In this document: positions 1 through 7,941 of the stretch, piece by piece
How positions within the stretch are numbered: position 1 is the first letter of the stretch
How the letters are laid out: each line of letters opens with the position of its first letter
Assembly: GCA_015143735.1 (NCBI GenBank)
Contig: VKHC01000390.1
Coordinates: 1 to 12,583 of the forward strand
Reading direction: 5' to 3'
Length of the DNA: 12,583 nt
Origin: Synura sp. LO234KE
Taxonomy: Eukaryota > Sar > Synurophyceae > Synurales > Mallomonadaceae
The notes under the pieces: generated by a model
What the model was told of the DNA's origin: nothing
Seen by the model: the letters and a program-made list of their open reading frames with translations, nothing else
Databases searched by the model: none
Program-made: the position numbers and the translations under genes

Positions 1-525
1 AAAAAGATCGTGGGCCAATGGTGGAATTACGAAAATAAAAAAGCAATTCTTTCTAACCGTCTTCAGGATTCAGTTGGATGTAGGCCTGGATTATCTTAGC
101 CGCACAAACAAGAAAAATCTCTTTAAATTCCACTCTACTTGACGGCCGCTCGACTGTCTGCGATATTTTGAAGATCATTCCATTCATTCTATTCGCTCTT
201 GGAGAGTAGTTTCCATTTCGCTGCAAACGCTAAATACAGGCCAGGGAGCGGTATGATTGCATGTGTGCGCTTGCCTTGAAGGCCTCGATAACGTTTAGGC
301 GAATTCTAAGGCAAAACTGCTCAGATCCCGAGGAGTATTAAAACAACAGTTGGATATGAAGTTTTGTAGCCGGAGCACAAATACGACTTCTTTTCCTCAA
401 CTATGGATTTACCAGTACGCTGAGGGGGGCCTGTCGCGGGTTCTTGATCAACTGGGTCAGCTTGTCCCCCTCTATCATACTATTGTTTAAAATATCAACT
501 TTACAGTATCGCATCACAAAACATA
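1..525. other. Gene-free 3' flank
   Basis: This stretch, beyond the candidate end of the GBP-like transcript, holds no long open frame, no recognisable RNA gene and no strong repeat. I see nothing in it that can be named. Confidence 0.5.
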
Positions 526-531
526 TTTATT
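526..531 (-). promoter_or_regulatory. Candidate poly(A) signal of the GBP-like gene
   Basis: AATAAA reads on the minus strand about 235 nt downstream of the stop codon at 768-766. It is the first clear AATAAA hexamer noticed in that flank, but the flank is AT-rich, so chance occurrence is possible. Confidence 0.35.
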
Positions 532-765
532 GAAACGTAATATGTTCAGAACAAGATCAAGCATCACCACAAAAATGAGTTTACCTTACAAACAAAAACA
601 AAACAGCAATATACGTTTCAGGACACATCGTAGTATCATATTATTAATTATTCGGGATGCGCGTATCTCATTTTACGCTTGGTAAACGCTTTTTTTCTGT
701 ACAAAAATATACTGGTGATCCCATTCCAGCTGTGACTCCGGTGTAAAACCGTCACGCAGCTGGTA

Positions 766-3700
766 CTATTCGGAGTCAATCGGAGGCGAAAAGAGTTTCC
801 CACCAGTACCATTGTTGCTCTCCACCACATTAAGACATAGAGGCATCGGCAAGTTGTCACTGGACGAGGCAGAGGCGATCGAGTGTGATCGAGTCGACGT
901 CCTGCTCCGGGTCGGGGTGAAGAGCGAAGAAATTACTCCTGATATAGACCCGTCCACCGCGGTGCTGTTGCGCAAGTCCGTCAATTCCTTCGTTAATGTT
1001 ATCTGATTTAACTGCGAATTTGACAATCGCTTCGCCAGCTCCGTCCGCTCTTCACCCAAAACCGCAATCCTACGAGTCAATACCTGGGTCGACACAGACA
1101 TGGTCAGCGTGCAAGTTATTGTGACCGCGATTCCTATCTCACCTCGACTTCCCCTTTGCTCGCGACCAGTTCCTGTGTCAGAGCCATCTTCTCTTTGGTC
1201 AGCTGCTTCAATCGGACCTGAACATCCACCAGCAGCTTACCCAGGTCATCGGGCTCCCCCCGTTCCCCCACCCTACCCAACGACTTCAACAGCTCCGACT
1301 GGTCAGCCCGACCCCCGTCACCACTGACATGCTTGAGTCCTTCGCCCTTCACCGACGGTAAGGGCTCTCGTCTTACCCCCCCTGTTGCCGCCTCCTCCTC
1401 TACACGTTGGGTCAGAACACCACCACTTCCAGCTCCTGCCGACGCGATAGCCACCACCTCGAGCTCAACCTCCAGAATGGCCCGTCGACTCGACTCGCGT
1501 ATGAACCACTCCTCCATAACCGCCACGGGCACCAGACTGTCGGTGGGTATGACACTGCCGTACTCCGCCGTGTTCCACTCCAGCATGCGCCACTGCACGT
1601 GGTACAACGCGTTGCTGTATTCCGTGATATAGTAGGTGTAATCGGCCAGTTTCATTTCAAGCGCTGCAATTGAAGACAAGGCGCCTTGATAGTCTGCCAT
1701 GGCAGCCTCCAGCTTCTGCCCCATCATCAACAAGGTATGATCTCGACCAGTCTGCAGAGCCGCAGCCCGCGAAGCTAACTTCTCCATCTTTAGGCGCACA
1801 TCCTTATTCGCCGCCTGAGCCTCCTCCAATTTACTCTTCAGTTCATTGACGGCCCGCCTGCCCGCATCTACCGCCTCCTGCGACCCCTGGAACTCACCTT
1901 GTAACCGTTTCTTGTCCGCCTCCACCCGCTGCAACGCAGAGATTAGATTCGATCGCTCTGTCGCTACCGTTGCCATCTCACGGTTAAACGCCTTCTCATT
2001 GTTGGCAATCGTATCTTTCAAAAACGTGTTAAAATTCTCAAGCTCGCAGATGTTCGACTCTCTCAGTTTCCCCATACTCTCTGCTGTCGCCAACTGAGAC
2101 TTCAACTGCTCTGACATATCCTGTAGTTTCGATAACTCCAACCGGTGGATCTCCTCATCCTTCCTCTTATCCTGCTCTAGTGTCTGAACTCGGTAGGTCA
2201 GTTCACCGTTCTCCGTGGCCAACGCCCGTACTCTCTCTACTAACTTATCCCGCGCCTCATAGGCCTCTTGCAGCACAGCCTCATGTCCTCGATTTACCTC
2301 CTCCTCGCCCCGCTTCTTCTCCTCCGTTAATAATGCCACCTCCTTTTCTTTCTCTTCACAACGAACGCGAAGAGCCTCAGTCTCCGCGGTGAGTCGAGAT
2401 ATGGTCTCCCTGGACTTGGAGGACCAGCTCTCATACGTCTCTTTCCGGCGCCGCCACTCCGCCTCCTTGTCTAACAACGCGCGCTCCAACTGCTCCAGCG
2501 CCGCCATATTTACCCTCTCCCTGTTCTCGTGCTCCTCCAACAACAGCCCCAACTCCCTCCCTGTCTCCTCACAACGGCGTTGCAACGCGTCTCGCTCCTT
2601 CCGCACCGCCTCGGCCTCCTCTGAGTACCGTTTCACCTCCACCTCCAACACTTCCCGCTGAGCCTCCCATTCCATTTCTTTCGCCGAGAAGTTCGACAAC
2701 AGTTTCATAACAACTTCCGCATGTGTCTTCTCCGACTGGTCCCTCTCTGCCTCCGCCTTCTCCAGCGACTCGATAAGGGACACCTGCGCAGCATACACCC
2801 GCCCCTCCCGCCCAGGAGAGTCTTTCACAACGGTCTCCACCGGTGTGCCCGCTGTCTCGCCTCCCTCCCCACCACGAGGCGCCAGCACCTCTTCGGAACG
2901 TCCAGACACCAGCGCGCCAATATACACCCGAGCATCTTCAGCCTCCATCCGCAACCGCTCATTCTCCAGTCTTAGGCCTGCCACTGTTTCCTCCAACTCG
3001 TACTGCGCCCCCCGCACTGCCTCCGCCTCCTCTTCCAGCGCCTGAATGAGCTCCTCCCGACCACTCATCTCTTCCTCGCAACGGTCCGTCTGCAGCATCA
3101 ACTCCTCCACACGGATCATCAGGTCGTCGCGCTCGATCCGCATCGCATCCACCTCCTGTGCTAATGCGCCACACTTCAACTTCAACTCCTCCAACTGCTG
3201 CCTCATGTCACCCGGAAATACCGTTTCGTTCTCGAGTTGAAACCGAACAGCGTTGAGCTGCTTCTGCCTGGGTGTGGAGCCCGACCGCCCGCCATTACTT
3301 CCTCCTGCTCCCACCCTCTCCTCCCCGGACACAGGACTCGAGCTCAGCCCGCTCCCTCGCTCCCGACTGTTTTTGGCGAACAGCAGCCCCTCTAGACGCG
3401 ACTCGCTGACCCGCAGCTCCGCGTCCAGTTCCACGTTCCTGGCCTCCGCATCCTTCAACGCCAGACACAGGTCATGTGACTTAATCACCTCGTGTCGATG
3501 TTTCTCCTGCACCTCCGCTAATTCCTCCTGCAACGCGCGCTCTCTGGCCTCGTACTCCGCGATACGGTCCTCGTAACGGTTACACAACCCCTTCATCTCC
3601 ATCTCATGGTGGGCCACAACGCTGGACATGGAGGCCGCTGTGCCGCCGTCATCGCAATCCCCCTCTTCCAGTCCGCGGTCCGTCTGGGAACGAAGGCGCA

Positions 3701-5213
3701 ACAAATCGATCATTCGTTGGGAAGCGAACGTCGCCAAAGCACTGTGAGCGCAAGGGCCACGGGCTTGTCGCAAATAGGCGGTCACGAAGTCACTCCATTT
3801 GTCAGCCGTCAAAGTAGAAGATAAGGAAGAGTGGTCAACTCTTGAAGAGCTGGTGACCGAGGAAGTGTGCTCCCAGTCCTCATTCCCGGTCAACCGATGG
3901 CTAAGGCTGTCCAAAGGCAGGTTAGTGCTCCGCATTACTTTGCTTTCGAAGAGAGACTCGAGAAGTCGAGTGCAAGTTAAATTAGACGCCTCTACATTCT
4001 TAGCGAGAAAAGATTTTAAGGAAGCGCTGAAATTTTCTTGTATGTCTTCCAGCTGCATGTCTATGTCCGTACCAAAAGCTGACACGGGCATGGAATTTGA
4101 TTCTGCTGTGCCTCCAACCATCAGTTTCCGTTTCTTGTAAACCATAACTCCTACGGCGGTGGCCTCTTCATGATGGGATCGGATGTCAGATTCGTCGAGC
4201 GGGAGTTTCTTCTGCGCGCAAACCTCGAGCATATAGGCACGGTACGAAAAGAGCGCTTCATGAACAGCAGTCTCGTGTAAGTCCGTACGGATCTTCTTCC
4301 AGGCACTGAGTGGATCTGGAGTATCGCCGGCATTCAACCTCTCCACATAGTGCTTTAACAGGGTCGCGTACATCTCTCCGGTTAATTGGGTGCTCATGAA
4401 TTGCGTGGTGTTGAGGCTGCGGTCTATCGCATCTTGAAGTTCCTTCAGTTCATTCCAGAACTGATCTTGCACGACAAGTTCGTCACCATCCGGTGGCATA
4501 GCACCATTTGTTCTACTGACGTTTTGAAAGGGATATATTATCTTCACAGTTTCCCTTAAAGCTGTCTTCCATGATGTTTCTTGCGTCATTGAGGATATCG
4601 AGGAATCAGTCAGACTATGCGGGGAATTATCAAGTGGTAAAATTGAATCGTGATTAAGTTCTGACGAAGATTCATTTCTCTCCCAATCCCGTAATAGCAG
4701 TATAATATATGGGAAAGGACTATTATGCTCGTTGCCGCGATTGAAGAAAATGTTGTTCCTTATTGCATTCTTACCACTAAATTCAGTTACTGACGAAAGT
4801 AAGGGACCGACGGAGGACCTTTGGCAATTCAGTATAACGATTGAACTAAGCATCGTGACCAACTTAATTACCAATTCATTTCTCTTCAAACTCTCAGGTA
4901 GTTGTGATAAACCTGGTGATTCTAGGTAAAAAAATGCACATTTCCCTCGCGGACTCAATCCTGATTCTTCAAAATCATACCACAGCAAGAATTCAGGGAT
5001 CGATGATTTTACTTTGGGCCCTTCAAGGCTTGAGTGTTTGCGGCGTTCAATCAACCATTTTACCAATGTTGTTTTCCCGCTCTTTTCTTGTCCCACTATA
5101 GATACTATAAAAAGCGGAATATTAATAGATTTTAGAAAATCTATGGCCTCGTTATTTATTAAAAGATTTCCTTCGCCTGTAACGCTTATAAGCGTAATGG
5201 GCTTCAAAGACAT
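766..5213 (-). CDS. GBP-like large GTPase with long coiled-coil tail (two exons)
   Basis: This two-exon gene (exons 5213-1143 and 1083-766) encodes 1462 aa. The first ~265 residues resemble the G domain of the guanylate-binding protein (GB1/dynamin-superfamily) GTPases. They show a P-loop G41-QEKS-G46-K47-T48, a G3-like ESPG at 98-101, and LLLRDW with R175-D176, the GBP-type base-recognition RD. Residues 278-330 (TGEMYATLLKHYVERLNAGD onward) match the start of the GBP helical domain. Coiled coils follow at about 535-615, 665-1190 and 1313-1399, separated by Ser/Gly-rich linkers; a Trp/Tyr-rich stretch lies at 1191-1240. No C-terminal CaaX box is present. Animal GBPs are about 590 aa, so the tail is greatly extended. 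The start ATG has A at -3. Several catalytic positions differ from active GBPs, so binding may outlast hydrolysis. GBP-family membership is fairly sure; cellular role is not known. Confidence 0.85.
1084..1142 (-). other. Intron of the GBP-like gene (59 nt, phase 0)
   Basis: The donor is GAG|GTGAGA and the acceptor GACCCAG|GTA. A CTGAC branch-point-like motif lies at 1107-1103, about 20 nt before the acceptor. Reading through would stop at TAG (1136-1134) two codons after the donor. Splicing joins GEVE to VLTRRIAVLGEERTELAKRL and continues a heptad pattern across the junction, which is the main support. Confidence 0.85.
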
Positions 5214-5306
5214 CCTTAACTTAGCCGTTGACAGTTGTCGAACATCCTATCGGCTTAAGTACAATGAATTGAATCAAAGTTATTTACTTTTCTGTTCTAT
5301 GGAGGC
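5214..5306. promoter_or_regulatory. Shared divergent promoter region
   Basis: Only 93 bp separate the start codons of the minus-strand GBP-like gene and the plus-strand SNase gene. Both 5' UTRs and at least the core promoters must lie here or overlap the opposite gene. No TATA box is obvious; the segment is mildly AT-rich with an interrupted inverted repeat (CTTAGCCG at 5219-5226 against CGGCTTAAG at 5251-5259). The promoter role is inferred from gene arrangement. Confidence 0.55.
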
Positions 5307-5310
5307 ATGA
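5299..5310 (+). promoter_or_regulatory. Minimal upstream ORF overlapping the SNase start
   Basis: ATG GAG GCA TGA encodes Met-Glu-Ala and stops in an ATGA overlap with the SNase start codon. Its ATG has T at -3, a weak context, so scanning ribosomes could skip it or reinitiate directly. A regulatory effect is inferred. Confidence 0.35.
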
Positions 5311-6110
5311 AGGCAAAATATATATTGGTGATTTGTATATCTTTATCTTTCTCTGAAGCTTTGTTACCGGAATCCTTTGGTGGACGCTTCTCTCCTAATA
5401 AAGCACTTTTCAAAAATATTATTTGTCGAGAAATCAAGTTAGAAATGAATCCAAATGTATTCAACTTTAAATATCTTCAGCCAAAAATAGCCCCGATCCT
5501 TTTATTCTTATGTGGGACTATATTTGCCACTATTTTCAATCCATTTATAGCATTCAAAGTCTTTGATACGTCCTCGGACGTACCAATTGCTTATATTAAA
5601 GAGCATAAAGTTTTGAGTGGGGTGGTGAAAAAAGTTATCGATGGAGATACTTATCGCATCAGACATACGCCAATGTTTTTTAGTGGATCTGACTTCAGGG
5701 GTCCTTTGTCAGAGAAAACAATTGTAGTCCGAATCAGCGCTGTTGATACCCCTGAAACGTCTAAGTTCGGTAAAGAGGGTCAGCCCTACGGCAAGGAGGC
5801 GACAGATTTCGTGGTTTCAAAGATTTTGAATAGAAAAGTCTCCTTTAAATTATTCTCTAAAGACCAGTACAATCGCGTGGTTGCCTCGGTGAAGTACAAA
5901 GAAAACATATTTTTTGAAAAAGACATCTCGGAGGAGTTATTGAAAAAAGGACTAGCTGTTGTATACCGGCAATCTGGCGCTCAATATGGAGATAATAGCA
6001 TTGGTGTTTGGAATGAAATGGAACGAAAGGCAAAGAAATCGAAGATCGGGATATGGGGCGCCAAAGGTGGATTTGAAACCCCTTCAGAATATAAGAAGAG
6101 GAATAAATAA
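5307..6110 (+). CDS. Membrane-anchored staphylococcal-nuclease (SNase)-like protein
   Basis: This intact single-exon gene encodes 267 aa. Residues 1-20 form a hydrophobic leader (ILVICISLSFSEALL), and a second hydrophobic segment at 61-83 looks like a membrane anchor. The SNase (thermonuclease) fold covers about 102-252. Counterparts of the Staphylococcus aureus nuclease active-site residues are present: calcium ligands D112 and D114 in VIDGDTYR, R142, D147 and E150 in VRISAVDTPE, and R190 in DQYNRVV. The enzyme should therefore be a Ca2+-dependent nuclease cutting DNA or RNA. A leader or anchor followed by one SNase domain resembles fungal LCL3-type proteins; a bipartite plastid leader is another reading. 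ATG has G at -3; a three-codon upstream ORF ends on it. Catalytic family is sure; location is inferred. Confidence 0.92.
   Translation: MKAKYILVICISLSFSEALLPESFGGRFSPNKALFKNIICREIKLEMNPNVFNFKYLQPKIAPILLFLCGTIFATIFNPFIAFKVFDTSSDVPIAYIKEHKVLSGVVKKVIDGDTYRIRHTPMFFSGSDFRGPLSEKTIVVRISAVDTPETSKFGKEGQPYGKEATDFVVSKILNRKVSFKLFSKDQYNRVVASVKYKENIFFEKDISEELLKKGLAVVYRQSGAQYGDNSIGVWNEMERKAKKSKIGIWGAKGGFETPSEYKKRNK
6102..6107 (+). promoter_or_regulatory. Possible poly(A) signal overlapping the SNase stop
   Basis: AATAAA forms the last two sense codons (Asn-Lys) immediately before TAA. No other AATAAA was noticed in the next 200 nt. If used, the 3' UTR would be only about 10-20 nt. It may simply be coding sequence. 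Confidence 0.25.
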
Positions 6111-6152
6111 TGCTAAAGTGCCAGGTATTGAACAATATTTTTTATGTACATA

Positions 6153-6188
6153 ATGAACACCTATGCTGCAATATTGTGATGAACACCT
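6153..6188 (+). repeat. Short direct repeat downstream of SNase
   Basis: ATGAACACCT occurs at 6153-6162 and again at 6179-6188, with CAATATT sequences near each copy. It is a small local duplication with no evident function. Confidence 0.4.
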
Positions 6189-6385
6189 CTAATTCGTGGT
6201 AATAGACTTTTTTATTTGCCAGTTCTGTCGCTGTTGTGCAACTCATTCTCGTAGAAGTTGCTAGTTTTTTTGGCAGTAAACTCAACTGGAGTATTAGATA
6301 GCAGACTAGAGAAACTACGCAACCTCATAAGATATTAAGAACACTCATTAGATACAATCGCTTGATGGTAAACAAGAAGAGCGGT

Positions 6386-6462
6386 AAGCAGAAGTATGAG
6401 CAGTTATTGTTGTTTGAGTCGACGGGAGACGAAAAGAACAATAACTGCTCATACTTCTGCTT
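6386..6462. repeat. Perfect 26-bp inverted repeat with 25-nt loop
   Basis: Positions 6386-6411 are the exact reverse complement of 6437-6462; the spacer is 6412-6436. The arm begins AAGCAGAAGTATGAGC and is not low complexity. A transcript from either strand would fold into a 77-nt hairpin. It lies in the intergenic region after the SNase gene, about 275 nt beyond its stop. It could be a small-RNA precursor, a short inverted-repeat transposon remnant or a cruciform. Open frames of 66-82 codons across it read a KQKYEQLL-like string on both strands purely because of the symmetry. Confidence 0.9.
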
Positions 6463-6650
6463 TCTAGGAGTTTGCAAATTTTTTGGTCTCTCTCCTCCTT
6501 GGGGGAAAATAATTGTGCGGCCCATTATCGTCGTCCGTTACACCTTGCCGCTTGTGGAGGATCCTCCCGAAAATCTTATAGTCCTAGTTTACGACCACAG
6601 GAGCGTGTAAGACAGGCAGGTAGAATCCTGATCAAAATGGGGAAAACCCA

Positions 6651-6728
6651 TCAGCACTGCCCAAATTAGCGACTCCCAATGAACCGATTGGCAAGTCCCG
6701 AGATCTATTGGGGAGATTTCAGTGCTGA
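6651..6728. repeat. Imperfect nested stem-loop
   Basis: TCAGCACTG (6651-6659) pairs with CAGTGCTGA (6720-6728). Inside it, TCCCAAT (6674-6680) pairs with ATTGGGG (6707-6713) with one G:T pair. The internal loops are unequal (14 and 6 nt), so folding is plausible but weak. Confidence 0.35.
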
Positions 6729-6765
6729 ATGCACTCGGATTTTGACTCTATCCATGGACCCAGCC

Positions 6766-6789
6766 GGGCGGAAGGGAGGGGAGGGGGGG
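6766..6789 (+). other. G-quadruplex-capable G-rich tract
   Basis: Four runs of three or more G (6766-6768, 6774-6776, 6778-6781, 6783-6789) are separated by loops of 5, 1 and 1 nt, which meets the usual G4 pattern on the plus strand. It lies about 200 bp upstream of the possible small gene. Confidence 0.5.
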
Positions 6790-6998
6790 CGGAGGACATG
6801 AGGAGTACGATAGTAGTTGAAACCTGCTATACCTCTAACAAGCAACGCACGTTAATCTAGCGACAGACGGGCAATTCATGTACGAGGGCCGTCTCAAAAG
6901 GAACTAGCAGAGGGGCGTCCGCGGAATCGCCGTGCCGGGGGGGCCGATCTAAAAGGGAGACGAGAAATGCGATTGGGATTGTTGGAAAAAGGTGGAGG

Positions 6999-7286
6999 AT
7001 GAGTCAGGTATTTGGCGTGTATCAAAATTTATGCACTTCAGTATCCGTAAAAGTGCTCCTAACAAAGTACCGGGAGTAAAGTGCCCGGGCCACTGTCCTC
7101 TTGCAGAAGGCAGCTCGATTCTCGCGCGCTTCAGGGCTTGTGGCGCTGGAGTGGGTGTTGGTCCGTACGCTTGACAAGAGCAAGACCACGCCGAATCCAA
7201 TGGATAAGAAGTTAATTGTTGCAGAGACCATTGCCGAGTTGGCCGCAAAAGAAAAAAACAAACTACTGGCTATCAGCCAGAAATGA
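6999..7286 (+). CDS. Possible small split gene of unknown function (62 aa)
   Basis: Proposed exons are 6999-7007 (Met-Ser-Gln) and 7107-7286. The second exon is an open frame encoding KAARFSRASGLVALEWVLVR and then a lysine-rich helical tail ending in AISQK. The product would be 62 aa, basic, with one moderately hydrophobic segment at about residues 13-23, compatible with a small mitochondrial or membrane-associated subunit. The start ATG has A at -3. A short upstream ORF (6967-7002) ends in an ATGA overlap with it. I do not recognise the family; the F-x-R-x-x-G-L string weakly recalls the start of mitochondrial ATP synthase epsilon, but the match is too short to name it. The composition of exon 2 and good splice signals are the only support. 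Confidence 0.4.
7008..7106 (+). other. Proposed intron of the small gene (99 nt, phase 0)
   Basis: The donor is CAG|GTATTT and the acceptor TCCTCTTGCAG|AAG, preceded by a pyrimidine run. A CTAAC branch-point-like motif is at 7059-7063. Retention would end the frame at a TAA after 26 codons. Signals are good, but no family match confirms them. Confidence 0.4.
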
Positions 7287-7307
7287 GATTAAAGTTCCGA
7301 TTATCTG

Positions 7308-7330
7308 AGCTTCCCGGCGACCGGGAGGCT
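7308..7330. repeat. Compact GC-rich hairpin
   Basis: AGCTTCCCGG (7308-7317) pairs with CCGGGAGGCT (7321-7330) over ten pairs including one wobble, closing a CGA loop. It starts 22 nt after the stop of the possible small gene, so it could sit in that gene's 3' UTR. Confidence 0.55.
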
Positions 7331-7941
7331 AGGATGAGAACGAGTGGTAGATTGCACTAAGCTCACCCGTGTTGTTGGTGGGTCGCGAGGCGCCACAAGT
7401 TGGGATCTGTTACACCACCAAAATGATCCTCAGCTGCAACACAAAAACCCGTCGTACTGCAGCTGTTCTTTCATACCTCTCAACCACAAAGAATGTGTCT
7501 CGACGATCGCAGCCAGAATAGCTTACTTGTATCCTCAAAAGCTTGAATGTTCCTGGTTGCTCAAAAGTAAGGAAGCAGCAACTAGTAATAGTTGGACACT
7601 GTCACTGTGGTCTGATATTTCTTTACTTGCCTTCACTCACTAAACGATTTTCGGGAAAAACTAGTAGAACACTAAGAGGAGGAGGGCGTAAAGTAGCAAA
7701 GAAGGGTTCACTCGGAACAAGAGGCACTACTTATGTTTCTTCCTATTCTTTGGTGGTCTACTGAATAGTGAATTTGTTCAAGGAGCGGTACGTCAAAATT
7801 TTCTCCTAAGTGTAGTTTATTCAGCTTATCAGCAGTGCAGAAGGTGCGAAAAATACGACAAGTTATTATCGAAGAAAGACCTATATTCGGGGCGATGAAA
7901 AAACTTCTAGTCACCACCACCAACTGATGTCAACGCATTCA
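7331..7941. other. Intergenic gap between convergent genes
   Basis: Apart from the candidate poly(A) signal at 7816-7821, nothing recognisable is seen. A plus-strand frame at 7344-7643 stays open for about 99 codons, but it has no ATG at its start and no family resemblance, so it is not called. Confidence 0.5.
7816..7821 (-). promoter_or_regulatory. Candidate poly(A) signal of the PepD-like gene
   Basis: AATAAA reads on the minus strand about 120 nt downstream of the peptidase stop codon (7944-7942). Position and strand fit, but no transcript data are available. Confidence 0.45.

Noticed and set aside
1333-3824. Many plus-strand frames rich in Ser, Pro and Arg
   Set aside because: They mirror the Glu/Lys/Leu-rich coiled-coil codons of the minus-strand GBP-like gene.
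6556-6567. Perfect 12-bp palindrome GGAGGATCCTCC
   Set aside because: About three such palindromes are expected by chance in a window of this size.
6325-6610. Overlapping small ORFs on both strands reading a KQKYEQLL-like string
   Set aside because: The same peptide appears on both strands because the frames cross a perfect inverted repeat; no other coding sign exists.
7344-7643. 99-codon plus-strand open frame
   Set aside because: It lacks an ATG at its start, has no recognisable domain or splice context, and lies in the gap after the small gene.
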